DNA of 64,000 nucleotides from Saprospiraceae bacterium (GTDB lineage: Bacteria; Bacteroidota; Bacteroidia; Chitinophagales; Saprospiraceae), in contig JAKVCV010000001.1 of the NCBI GenBank assembly GCA_022448945.1, forward strand, positions 344,792 through 408,791, read 5' to 3'. The notes below the pieces were generated by a model that was not told where the DNA came from, searched no databases, and saw only the letters and a list, made by a program, of their open reading frames with translations. This document shows positions 54,808 through 64,000 of this stretch, piece after piece; position 1 is the stretch's first letter; each line of letters begins with the position of its first letter. Position numbers and translations under genes: made by a program.

Positions 54808-56661
54808 CTAACTAAACCTGATTGCTTTTACCGGATCAAATTTTGTAATCATCCATGATGGTAAAATAAGAACGGTAAGTGTAATTAGAATTGTTCCAAT
54901 ATTAAGAATTAGAATAGACATGAAATTTAATTCAATGGGGGCAACAGCTACGTAATAAAGGTCCTCTGGTAGCGTAATAATTCCAAATTGCATTTGTAAT
55001 AAACAAAGACCAATACCGATTAAGTTTCCCCAGAATAAACCATAACCTATAATGTAAGATGCATTGTATAAAAATATTTTGCGTATTGACCAACTTTTAG
55101 CCCCTAAGGCTTTTAGTATCCCTATCATATTTGTTCTTTCAAGAATTAAGATCAATAGAGCAGTTGTCATGTTAATAATTGAAACCAGTATCATTAATAA
55201 TAATATAATACGCTCATTCATGTCTGTTAAATTTAACCAATCAAAAATGTTGGGTTCTAGTTCTTTTATAGTATTTGCATATTGTTCTTTACCTAATAGG
55301 ACAACATAATTTGTGTAATTTCCAAAGGCATCGAGGTCAATAATGTCATCTACAAAGATTTCAAAGCCAGATACTTGAGCAGGTAGTTTTTTGTTCAGTT
55401 TGTCTATTGACCACCAATTGACAAAGATTGTCTTTTGGATATTTATGTTATCCGGCCCTCTGTATATTCCACCTATTTTATATTTAAAGATATAATCATC
55501 TCCACCAATATCAGTATAATTTAACTGCAAGGTATCTCCAATAGTTATTCCCTTAACATGTGCGACCTGATGGGGAATAACTGCTAACATACTAGATGAG
55601 TCTGTAAAATCTAAGAGTTGACCTTTTTGGAGGTTATTCGTTACATATTTCCAAGAGCCTTCATTTTTCGCAGTTGTTGCAGTGAGTCCTTTTATACTTA
55701 TCGGTTCTTCTTGTAGGTCAATAGTAGAGCCATAATTTCGATAAGGACGCCAGTTGTTTAGTTGTTGTAATGTTCTAATATCTACGATGGCAAATCGGCG
55801 GTCATAATCTTCCAAACCTGTTTTATAAATACCTTTTATCTTAAATTTACGTCCAACAGAATTTCCGTTTTGAACAAAATAAATTATAAAACTCTCCCCA
55901 ATTTTGAGTTTCAATCGATTGGCTGTTGTTTCAGAAATAAGAATTCCTTTTTGGATTTCAATGGAATTTGTCTTCAGACTGCTTCCTTGTTTGATATAAT
56001 GTTTAAGAAATTTCCAGTCATAATCAGAACCAACGCCTCGTAAAACAATTCCCTCTATCTGATCTTTGGTCTTTATTATACCTTCTTTGTGTATATATAG
56101 TTGAATATGTCTTATACCTCCTTGTGTTTGAAAAACGGATTCTTTTTGTATGATTTGATAGTTCGTTACAAAGAGAAGAATGATAGCCCCAAAAGATAAC
56201 AACAAACTAATTATTTTGCGATAAGTTGAAGGAATATTGGTTCGTATAATTTTAGGCCCCCAATTTAGTATTAAGACTGAAAATAATAATAAAAATACTA
56301 TAAGTACGGTTGGATTTGTTATGTTGGCAATTCCAGTTCCTAACAAATCAATTTCATTCATCTTATATTGAACACGGTCAATTGTATCAATTGCAGGGTA
56401 GAAGTCTTGGTTTTGATTCATTGGACTAGTCTCAAAGGAGTAACTGGACGGAGCATAATTATTAGTGATGTGTATATGCCCCCAAAAACCAAATATTTTA
56501 TTACTAATTGTATTTTTAAATCCAGCGACTATAGAGGTAGCAAGTATCATAACCATCATACTAAGAGCAATAGCAATTACTGAGAGTCGTAAAATAGATC
56601 TTGAGAATGATTTCTTGGATGTAATACCAACGCGTTTTGCTATGAGAAATTCCAGGTTCAA
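54808..56661 (-). CDS. FtsX/LolC-like ABC permease with an inserted two-helix segment
   Basis: A 617-residue permease of the FtsX/LolC/MacB family. The N-terminal transmembrane helix (about 22-47) is followed by the extracytoplasmic domain and, from residue about 485 on, three more helices, the last region ending in LPSWMITKFDPVKAIRFS as in LolC/E. Usual length is about 400-415. Residues about 95-180 are an extra segment with two hydrophobic helices (118-134 and 149-166) that interrupts the otherwise continuous FYPAIDTI...GIRHIQLYIHKEG sequence. The partner ATPase is not adjacent. It likely moves lipoproteins or other lipophilic cargo. Confidence 0.82.
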   Translation of the reverse strand: MNLEFLIAKRVGITSKKSFSRSILRLSVIAIALSMMVMILATSIVAGFKNTISNKIFGFWGHIHITNNYAPSSYSFETSPMNQNQDFYPAIDTIDRVQYKMNEIDLLGTGIANITNPTVLIVFLLLFSVLILNWGPKIIRTNIPSTYRKIISLLLSFGAIILLFVTNYQIIQKESVFQTQGGIRHIQLYIHKEGIIKTKDQIEGIVLRGVGSDYDWKFLKHYIKQGSSLKTNSIEIQKGILISETTANRLKLKIGESFIIYFVQNGNSVGRKFKIKGIYKTGLEDYDRRFAIVDIRTLQQLNNWRPYRNYGSTIDLQEEPISIKGLTATTAKNEGSWKYVTNNLQKGQLLDFTDSSSMLAVIPHQVAHVKGITIGDTLQLNYTDIGGDDYIFKYKIGGIYRGPDNINIQKTIFVNWWSIDKLNKKLPAQVSGFEIFVDDIIDLDAFGNYTNYVVLLGKEQYANTIKELEPNIFDWLNLTDMNERIILLLMILVSIINMTTALLILILERTNMIGILKALGAKSWSIRKIFLYNASYIIGYGLFWGNLIGIGLCLLQMQFGIITLPEDLYYVAVAPIELNFMSILILNIGTILITLTVLILPSWMITKFDPVKAIRFS

Positions 56662-57112
56662 TGCGAAAGAATTTGGAAAAGATTTATTTATGAAATAAAA
56701 AAACTAAAAAAAACAAGCCAATTCGAACGATAAAATTTTTCCCCTTATAATCTTACATGACTTGCATTTAAGTGAATAGTTGTAAATTATTCTGTACTTT
56801 GTAAAACTACCACTTTTTAAACAGTACTTATCTTTTTTTAGTCTAAAATATTTGTGATAATGACTCTATGACAGTATTTATTATTTATTTAATAATTTTA
56901 AATAACTCCCATATTGCCGAATTAAATTCTTAATAACCCTCTATTTTTCCTTTCTTTTAGTTGAGTTTCGTTAATTATTAAAATAAATATTAATGCCAAT
57001 AGCATTGAAATATATACTAATAATTTTTTTTAGGAAAGCAGTTTTTTTTTGTGTCTGATATTTGTTTATATTTGTACGGAATTTAAATACAAAACCTTAA
57101 AAATATATTAAT
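56662..57112. other. Divergent intergenic region with metK promoter
   Basis: This 451-base gap is AT-rich with several T runs and has no gene. The metK -7 box at 57067-57074 is its only clear signal. Confidence 0.5.
57067..57074 (+). promoter_or_regulatory. Candidate -7 box for metK
   Basis: TATATTTG fits the TAnnTTTG consensus and lies 38 bases before the metK ATG. A TTTG at 57048-57051 is upstream with 15 bases between, shorter than the usual 19. Confidence 0.45.
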
Positions 57113-58360
57113 ATGCCTTATTTTTTCACCTCCGAATCTGTTTCGGAAGGACATCCTGACAAAGTTGCAGATCAGATATCTGATGCTATTATTGATGCTT
57201 TCTTAGCTGAAGATCCAATGTCAAAAGTGGCTTGTGAAAGTTTTGTGACAACTGGTCAGGTTGTAGTAGGCGGTGAAGTCCGCTCTAATGCTTATGTTGA
57301 TATACAAAAAATTGTTCGTCAAACAATTCGCAGAATTGGTTACACCAAATCTGAGTATCAATTCGATGCAAATTCTTGTGGTGTTTTATCTGCAATACAT
57401 GAACAATCTGCTGATATTGCTCAAGGTGTTGATGTCGGGAAATCTGAAGATGATCAGGGTGCTGGTGACCAAGGAATGATGTTTGGCTATGCAACTGATG
57501 AAACAGATAACTATATGCCTTTGGCATTAGATCTTTCTCATAGATTATTAATAGAATTGGCGAAATTACGTAGAGATGGGAAACAAATTCCTTATTTGCG
57601 TCCTGATGCTAAATCTCAGGTGACTATTGAATATAATGATGATCATCAACCACTTCGTGTTAATACAATCGTGTTATCCACCCAACATGATGATTTTGCT
57701 GCAGATGCAGAAATGTTGGCAAAAATTAAGGATGATATTAAAAACATCTTGATTCCTAATGTTATAAGTCAGCTTTCTCCTCGTATTCAGAACTTATTTG
57801 ATGATAAAATAATTTATCATATCAATCCAACTGGAAAGTTTGTGATTGGAGGCCCTCATGGTGATACTGGCCTAACAGGCAGAAAAATTATTGTAGATAC
57901 TTATGGTGGTAAAGGAGCTCATGGGGGTGGTGCTTTTTCAGGAAAAGACTCCTCGAAAGTTGACCGTTCTGCCGCTTATGCTACGCGTCATATTGCTAAA
58001 AATATTGTTGCTGCTGGTATTGCTAAACAATGTTTAGTACAGGTTGCCTATGCTATTGGTGTTGCTAAACCTGTTGGGTTATTTGTTGATACCTATGGTA
58101 CAGCTCAGGTTGATATGTCAGATAGTATGATTGCTGCTAAAATTAATGAATTATGGGATTTACGCCCAGCTACTATAGTCCGTAATCTTGGATTAAGAAA
58201 TCCTATATATCTCGATACAGCTGCTTATGGACACATGGGGCGTACACCTGGAAAAATTAGTGTTAATGGCAAAGAATACGAAACTTTTACATGGGAAAAA
58301 TTAGATCGTGTTGAAGATGTGAAAAATGCATTCGGCCTATTGGCAAATAGTAATAATTAG
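57113..58360 (+). CDS. metK: S-adenosylmethionine synthetase MetK
   Basis: MetK joins methionine and ATP to give S-adenosylmethionine, which the radical SAM enzyme MqnE also uses. The 415-residue protein has the N-terminal [22 protein letters not shown], the [12 protein letters not shown] motif and the [18 protein letters not shown] phosphate-binding loop. It is a normal length. The gene starts a separate unit and is followed by a hairpin terminator. Confidence 0.97.
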   Translation: MPYFFTSESVSEGHPDKVADQISDAIIDAFLAEDPMSKVACESFVTTGQVVVGGEVRSNAYVDIQKIVRQTIRRIGYTKSEYQFDANSCGVLSAIHEQSADIAQGVDVGKSEDDQGAGDQGMMFGYATDETDNYMPLALDLSHRLLIELAKLRRDGKQIPYLRPDAKSQVTIEYNDDHQPLRVNTIVLSTQHDDFAADAEMLAKIKDDIKNILIPNVISQLSPRIQNLFDDKIIYHINPTGKFVIGGPHGDTGLTGRKIIVDTYGGKGAHGGGAFSGKDSSKVDRSAAYATRHIAKNIVAAGIAKQCLVQVAYAIGVAKPVGLFVDTYGTAQVDMSDSMIAAKINELWDLRPATIVRNLGLRNPIYLDTAAYGHMGRTPGKISVNGKEYETFTWEKLDRVEDVKNAFGLLANSNN

Positions 58361-58390
58361 TAGATATAGAATCTTATATTAACAACAATT

Positions 58391-58425
58391 AAAGGCCTCT
58401 TTCATATTATATGAGAGAGGCTTTT
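58391..58425 (+). terminator. Rho-independent terminator after metK
   Basis: GCCTCTTTCATAT pairs with ATATGAGAGAGGC (one G-T pair) around a one-base turn, with flanking A and T runs, between the convergent metK and tgt genes. Confidence 0.82.
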
Positions 58426-58449
58426 ATTATTATTAATTCTATAATATTT

Positions 58450-59589
58450 TTATAGTCTTCTGACAATTTTTTTGACCATGGTGTTTTTCCACGTTAAAAA
58501 ATCACCCGATTTAATATGTCTGCGCGCCTCCTCCATTAACCATATATAAAATGCTAAGTTGTGAATAGATGTAATTTGTGGACCAAGGAGTTCTTTCGCT
58601 TGAAATAAGTGACGTACATAAGCTTTTGTATAAAAAAGGGAAGTTGCATTTGTAGCATTTGGATCGAGAACTGAAAAATCGTCCTTCCACTTAGCATTCT
58701 TTATATTTATTATACCTTCTCGTGTGTAAATTAAACCGTGTCGCGCATTCCTAGTTGGCATTACACAGTCAAACATATCTATGCCCAAAGCAATGCATTC
58801 CAATAGGTTTTCAGGTGTTCCAACACCCATGAGATATCTCGGTTTGTCTTTCGGTAAAATATTACAGACTATATCTGTCATCTCATACATATCTTCATGT
58901 GGTTCGCCTACCGACAATCCACCAATTGCATTCCCATAACTTTCATATGAAGCAATTTCTTCAGCAGAGGATTTTCTTAAATCTTTAAATACTGATCCCT
59001 GAACTATTGGGAAAAGCGCTTGTTCATAACCATATAAAGGGGCTGTTTCAGTAAAACGATTCCAGCACCTTTTAAGCCATCGATGTGTCATTTCCATCGA
59101 TCGTTTAGCATAGTTGTATTCGCAAGGGTATGGTGTGCATTCATCAAAAGCCATTATAATATCAGCTCCTATCTTTCTTTGAATATCCATTACATTTTCA
59201 GGCGTAAATAGGTGTTTCGAGCCATCAATATGTGAAGAAAAAGTAGCACCTTCTTCTTTGATTTTCCGACGATGAGCAAGAGAAAAAACCTGATATCCAC
59301 CACTATCAGTTAAGATAGGTTTATCCCACCCATTAAATTTATGTAGCCCACCTGCTTGTTTTAAAATTTCGGTTCCAGGACGTAAATATAAATGGTAGGT
59401 ATTGCCCAAAATAATTTGCGCATGAATGTCGTTTTGTAATTCATGTTGATGGACGCCTTTAACAGTGCCAATGGTTCCCACAGGCATGAATATGGGAGTT
59501 TCTATTTTACCATGTGCTGTGTGTAAAGTTCCTGCTCGTGCACTACAATATATATCAGTAGATTCTAAATCAAATTTCATATATTTCAA
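58450..59589 (-). CDS. tgt: Queuine tRNA-ribosyltransferase Tgt, lacking the zinc cysteines
   Basis: Tgt exchanges guanine-34 of certain tRNAs for a queuosine precursor. The 379-residue protein contains LTDSGGYQVFSLA (Asp95), DMFDCVMPTRNARHG (nucleophile Asp274) and SIHN (His343). Canonical enzymes bind zinc with a CxCxxC cluster after LDP. Here the matching segment (about 308-321) reads VLDPNATNATSLFY and has no cysteine at all. The zinc site may therefore be absent or replaced. The catalytic residues stay intact, so activity is expected. It is divergent from the glycosyltransferase. Confidence 0.9.
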   Translation of the reverse strand: MKYMKFDLESTDIYCSARAGTLHTAHGKIETPIFMPVGTIGTVKGVHQHELQNDIHAQIILGNTYHLYLRPGTEILKQAGGLHKFNGWDKPILTDSGGYQVFSLAHRRKIKEEGATFSSHIDGSKHLFTPENVMDIQRKIGADIIMAFDECTPYPCEYNYAKRSMEMTHRWLKRCWNRFTETAPLYGYEQALFPIVQGSVFKDLRKSSAEEIASYESYGNAIGGLSVGEPHEDMYEMTDIVCNILPKDKPRYLMGVGTPENLLECIALGIDMFDCVMPTRNARHGLIYTREGIINIKNAKWKDDFSVLDPNATNATSLFYTKAYVRHLFQAKELLGPQITSIHNLAFYIWLMEEARRHIKSGDFLTWKNTMVKKIVRRL

Positions 59590-59761
59590 GTTATGAATGA
59601 TGAATTAGTGTTCATCAATTAATATTGATTTAAGAAAGAAATTAACTTACATTTCCTAATTTATAGTTCTTTTTAAATTGTACTTTTGATATTAAATATA
59701 GTTTTATTAAGTATTCAGAATTGGCTTTACCAAACTTTCCATTTAAAATCAAATTTAATCA

Positions 59762-60868
59762 ATGGGCTTTATATTCCTATTATGGTATTCTCTAGCAGCT
59801 ATTCAAATATGCTACTGGGCTGTAATTTTTCAAAGAATTGCTTGGTATAAACCGCAAAAGTCTACTTTTTCATTTTCTTATCCTGGGATATCTGTAATTA
59901 TATGTGCCAGAAATGAAGCTGCAAATCTACAAAAAAACTTAGAATCTATACTAAAACAGGATTACCCTATATATGAAGTTATAGTAGTAAATGATGATTC
60001 AGATGATAATACTCCATCGCTTTTAAATAGATTGGAACAAAAATATACGCATTTAAAAGTTGTTACAATAGAAAATAAACAAACATGTGGTAAGAAAAGG
60101 GCTGTAGAAATTGGAATAGAAAAAGCTAAATTTAAATGGGTCTTAATGACAGATGCAGACTGTAAAACATCTTCTGTAAACTGGATAACTGAGATGGTTA
60201 ATTGTACCGAAAATTCCAAATATTCAATTGTCTTAGGTTATGCACCTTATTATGATACAAAATCAATTATAAGTAAATGGGTTCAATTTGAAACTGTTTA
60301 TGTCGCCATACAATATTTATCTGCTGCTATATGGAAAGAACCATATATGGGTGTAGGTAGGAATTTGATGTATAACAAATCATTGTTTTATGCAAATAAT
60401 GGTTTTGATGAACATAAGCATATTATATCTGGTGATGATGATTTGTTTATAAATGAAGTAGCGACTAATAAAAATACTGTAATTTGTCTACATAAGGATA
60501 CTTATATGTACTCTTCAAGCCCTGAATCATGGAAAGCTTTATATAAACAAAAAAGAAGGCATTATTTAACTAGTAGTCATTATAAGTTACGGCATAAATT
60601 CTTATTGGGGTTGCTTTCAATATCACATTTTTTCTTTTATTTGTGTTTAACGGGTTTTATTATTGCAAATATTTGGAATTATGGAATTATTGTGATATTT
60701 ATACTTCGGGTTTTATTGGTACATTTGGTTTATGGCAAATTTATGAAGAAAATAGAAACCCTTTATTTGTTGCCATATATATTTATATTTGATGTCCTAA
60801 TCCCTGTTTATTATTTGCTTTTTGCTCCAGTGGTGCTTAAATTAAATAATACCCAAAAATGGAAATAG
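59762..60868 (+). CDS. Family 2 glycosyltransferase, membrane-associated
   Basis: A 368-residue GT2 enzyme. A short N-terminal membrane helix (residues 1-22) precedes the GT-A domain (YPGISVIICARNEAANLQ, about 40-58), the DDD-like VVNDDSDDNTP, the later MTDADC metal site and GDDDLFIN. Three C-terminal membrane helices (about 280-360) follow. It transfers a sugar from a nucleotide donor, likely to a lipid-linked or exopolysaccharide acceptor. The next gene is an ECF sigma factor, 54 bases downstream on the same strand. Confidence 0.88.
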   Translation: MGFIFLLWYSLAAIQICYWAVIFQRIAWYKPQKSTFSFSYPGISVIICARNEAANLQKNLESILKQDYPIYEVIVVNDDSDDNTPSLLNRLEQKYTHLKVVTIENKQTCGKKRAVEIGIEKAKFKWVLMTDADCKTSSVNWITEMVNCTENSKYSIVLGYAPYYDTKSIISKWVQFETVYVAIQYLSAAIWKEPYMGVGRNLMYNKSLFYANNGFDEHKHIISGDDDLFINEVATNKNTVICLHKDTYMYSSSPESWKALYKQKRRHYLTSSHYKLRHKFLLGLLSISHFFFYLCLTGFIIANIWNYGIIVIFILRVLLVHLVYGKFMKKIETLYLLPYIFIFDVLIPVYYLLFAPVVLKLNNTQKWK

Positions 60869-60922
60869 ATTTACCACTAGCTGAGTTTATTCAGGGTATC
60901 AGAGTGGAACTAGAAATAATAT

Positions 60923-61531
60923 ATGAATAATAACTTATCAGATAGAGCCTTAGAGGATTATGAACTTGTTTGCCGCGCGGTAAAAGACAATAATCAATTG
61001 GCTTATGCTGAACTTATGGATCGTTATCGAGATTCTATTTATCATACTATGTTTAAAATGGTACATAATCATGACGATGCAGAAGATTTAACAATCGAGG
61101 CTTTTGGTAAAGCTTTCCGTAAGTTATATACATATACTCCCAATTTTGCATTTAGTACATGGCTTTTTAAAATAGCTACGAACAATGGCATTGATTTTTT
61201 GAGAAAAAAAAGATTAAAATTACTTTCCATTGATGATCCTTTGGAAAAAGATGGTGATCAGGATTTTTCAAATAATCTAAAATCAACTTCTCTTGATCCT
61301 GAAGAAAAGTTTATTCGACAGCAGCGAAAATTGATCATGCGTACTTTATTGAATAAATTAAGTGATAAATATCGAATAATGATAGAATTGCGTTTTTTTG
61401 CAGAGTTATCATATCAGGAAATTGCTGATCAATTAAATCTTCCTATTGGAACTGTTAAAGCTCAACTATTCAGGGCAAAAGAATTATTGTTTGATGTTCT
61501 TAGTAAAAATAATGTTGATAATGTACTTTAA
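60923..61531 (+). CDS. ECF-type RNA polymerase sigma factor
   Basis: A 202-residue extracytoplasmic-function sigma factor. Region 2 (about 25-95, AYAELMDRYRDSIYHTMFKM, EDLTIEAFGKAFRKL, TWLFKIATNNGIDFLRKKR) binds core polymerase and the -10 element; region 4 (about 135-190, SYQEIADQLNLPIGTVKAQL) is the -35 recognition helix-turn-helix. No anti-sigma gene is adjacent, so its control is not evident. Confidence 0.92.
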   Translation: MNNNLSDRALEDYELVCRAVKDNNQLAYAELMDRYRDSIYHTMFKMVHNHDDAEDLTIEAFGKAFRKLYTYTPNFAFSTWLFKIATNNGIDFLRKKRLKLLSIDDPLEKDGDQDFSNNLKSTSLDPEEKFIRQQRKLIMRTLLNKLSDKYRIMIELRFFAELSYQEIADQLNLPIGTVKAQLFRAKELLFDVLSKNNVDNVL

Positions 61532-61641
61532 TGTTTTTATATCAATATTATTAATTTATACTAAAGTAATCAGATTGTTTTAGGTATTTTAAATAGTTAG
61601 AAGAGGATCCTATAAAAAAACTTTTTTGATTTATTAATCAT

Positions 61642-61681
61642 AAAAATAGCACTTTCAGATAATCATGAAAGTGCTATTTTT
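61642..61681. terminator. Bidirectional rho-independent terminator
   Basis: AAAAATAGCACTTTCA pairs perfectly with TGAAAGTGCTATTTTT around an eight-base loop. It lies between the convergent sigma factor and enolase genes. Confidence 0.93.
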
Positions 61682-61700
61682 ATTTTGTATATATATCTTT

Positions 61701-62999
<1,299 letters not shown>

Positions 63000-63167
63000 T
63001 TAATGAAAAATGTGAAAGATTTATTTAATTGATAAGGGCGTAAATATAGGATAAATTAGTTGTGATTACTAAGCTTAATACCTCTAAAGTTATTCAAAAC
63101 ATGTTTTTTTTTAAATAATGAACAACTTATTTGTCTTTAATTTTTTTTTATTAAAAAAGAGCGGCTA

Positions 63168-63548
63168 TCAAACGGTAGCAATACAGGAAATCTCAACATT
63201 TACGTATTTGGGTAAGTTAGCTACCTCAACAGCTTCCCTTGCAGGCGCGGTCTGATTACTAAAATATCTAGAATAAACTTCATTGATGGCAGAATAATCG
63301 GCCATGTCAGACATGAAAATAGTACATTTAATCACGTTTTCAAAATTTGTTCCTGCTTCAGTTAATACAGCTCTAATGTTTTCCATGACCCTTACTGTTT
63401 CAGATTTTATATCCGATATTTCTAATTTTCCAGTTTCAGGGTTAATGGCAATTTGACCAGAACAATAAAGAATACCATTTGCAATTATAGCTTGATTGTA
63501 AGGACCTACTGGAGCAGGTGCATTTTTGGTTTGAATAATTTTTTTCAT
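63168..63548 (-). CDS. RidA family enamine/imine deaminase
   Basis: A 126-residue RidA (YjgF/YER057c) protein, which hydrolyses reactive 2-aminoacrylate and related imines. It contains PAPVGPYNQAIIANGILYCS at the N-terminus, the FENVIKCTIFMSDMADY stretch and the catalytic arginine in APAREAVEVANLP. The final VEISCIA corresponds to the usual VEIEAIA end. It starts 29 bases after the upstream pseudouridine synthase stops and is likely co-transcribed with it. Confidence 0.93.
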   Translation of the reverse strand: MKKIIQTKNAPAPVGPYNQAIIANGILYCSGQIAINPETGKLEISDIKSETVRVMENIRAVLTEAGTNFENVIKCTIFMSDMADYSAINEVYSRYFSNQTAPAREAVEVANLPKYVNVEISCIATV

Positions 63549-63577
63549 TTTGTTATTTATAACTTTCTAAAAATTTA

Positions 63578-64000
63578 TTATAAAAGGTGTTTTAGTTCTA
63601 TTAATTCAGTATCACTAAGGAATCGGCATTTTCCAACAGGAAGATTCTTTTTTGTAAGGCTTGAATATCTGACCCGATCTAGTTTTTTGACTTCATACCC
63701 AAGGTGTTCAAAGATGCGACGAACAATACGGTTGCGACCTATATGAATTTCAATTCCTACAATTTTTTTGCTGTTGCCATATTCAATAGCATCTACTGGA
63801 GCTGGGCCATCTTCAAGGTGAAGTGTGTTTCTGATTTTTTCAAGGTCCTTAGTAGATAAGGCTTTATTGAGAGTTGTTTTATATACTTTTTTAACCTCAA
63901 AACTAGGATGCGAAAGTTTTTGAGCAAATCTACCATCATTGGTTAAAAGTAGTAAACCAGTTGTATTTCGATCAAGTCTACCAATAGGGTAGATGCGTTC
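63578..64000 (-). CDS. RsuA/RluB-family pseudouridine synthase, 5' end missing
   Basis: The open minus-strand frame runs off the window end; only the C-terminal 140 residues are seen. The catalytic motif GRLDRNTTGLLLLTNDG is present with its active aspartate, followed by SHPSFEVKKVYKTTL and the RsuA-type ending IHIGRNRIVRRIFEHLGYEV, DRVRYSSLTKKNLPVG. It isomerises a uridine in rRNA; RluB, RluE, RluF and RsuA cannot be told apart without the N-terminal S4 domain. It ends at 63578, close upstream of ridA. Confidence 0.9.
   Translation of the reverse strand, partial: ERIYPIGRLDRNTTGLLLLTNDGRFAQKLSHPSFEVKKVYKTTLNKALSTKDLEKIRNTLHLEDGPAPVDAIEYGNSKKIVGIEIHIGRNRIVRRIFEHLGYEVKKLDRVRYSSLTKKNLPVGKCRFLSDTELIELKHLL

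Noticed and set aside
57080-57112. SAM riboswitch before metK
   Set aside because: The -7 box at 57067-57074 leaves a leader of only about 30 bases, too short for a known SAM riboswitch, and no conserved pairing was seen.
63453-63746. Plus-strand open frame over the ridA/pseudouridine synthase junction
   Set aside because: It overlaps two well-supported minus-strand genes and has no recognisable content.

Overview
The window comes from an AT-rich chromosome (about one third G+C by eye) of a member of the Bacteroidota. Evidence: several secreted proteins end in a type IX secretion (Por) sorting domain; there is a DUF4249 lipoprotein, a TonB-dependent receptor and a PorV/PorQ-type barrel; menaquinone is made by the futalosine route; ribosome-binding sites are mostly weak; and a few upstream regions carry the TAnnTTTG -7 box of Bacteroidota promoters. 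Futalosine genes together with tyrosine and acyl-CoA catabolism suggest a free-living aerobe outside the Bacteroidales, for example a Saprospiria-like or Cytophagia-like lineage. The genus cannot be read from the sequence. I found no tRNA, rRNA, insertion sequence, CRISPR array, prophage or recognisable defence island. Both ends cut through genes.

Layout. 1-3.6 kb: envelope genes (a barrel protein cut by the window start, a helix-hairpin-helix barrel protein, a DUF6498-like membrane protein). 3.7-6.4 kb: a tight mqnE - histidine phosphatase - mqnA operon. 6.4-12.5 kb: a thioredoxin-like protein, a secreted esterase, a lamin-tail surface protein, a TPR protein and a small orphan. 12.5-18.6 kb: an Ntn-hydrolase acylase, a LexA-like repressor, and a fused acetate kinase-PduL phosphotransacylase. 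18.8-23.2 kb (minus strand): yigZ-mqnD, a secreted endonuclease I and a long-form GAPDH. 23.5-38.2 kb: surface and envelope proteins (PA-domain, CAP-domain, LysM, lipoproteins, PhoD-like phosphatase, membrane subtilase, TonB receptor) plus a stand-alone LuxE-type protein. 38.5-47.9 kb: a carotenoid/retinol-type oxidoreductase, a DUF4249 lipoprotein, an msrB - ABC ATPase - rhomboid operon, the tyrosine-degradation pair hmgA-hppD, YqgE/AlgH and an EamA transporter. 48.1-51.8 kb: the two subunits of a biotin-dependent acyl-CoA carboxylase. 52-57 kb: a coiled-coil membrane protein, a Tat-like asparaginase, a cupin and an FtsX-type permease with an inserted two-helix hairpin. 57-64 kb: metK, tgt, a glycosyltransferase, an ECF sigma factor, enolase, RidA and the 3' part of a pseudouridine synthase.

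How the genes work together. MqnA, MqnE and MqnD supply three of the five early steps of futalosine menaquinone synthesis; MqnB and MqnC must be elsewhere. HppD and HmgA take 4-hydroxyphenylpyruvate to maleylacetoacetate, and the carboxylase fits leucine/isoprenoid catabolism, so amino-acid carbon would feed acetyl-CoA. The AckA-PduL fusion could convert acetyl-CoA to acetate plus ATP on one polypeptide. The T9SS cargo proteins (esterase, endonuclease, lamin-tail and PA-domain proteins) point to extracellular polymer use.

Most of the window is ordinary core genome. The observations most worth a second look are the AckA-PduL fusion beside a self-cleaving-type repressor, the membrane hairpin inserted in the FtsX-type permease, the Tgt lacking its zinc cysteines, and the phosphatase embedded in the futalosine operon.
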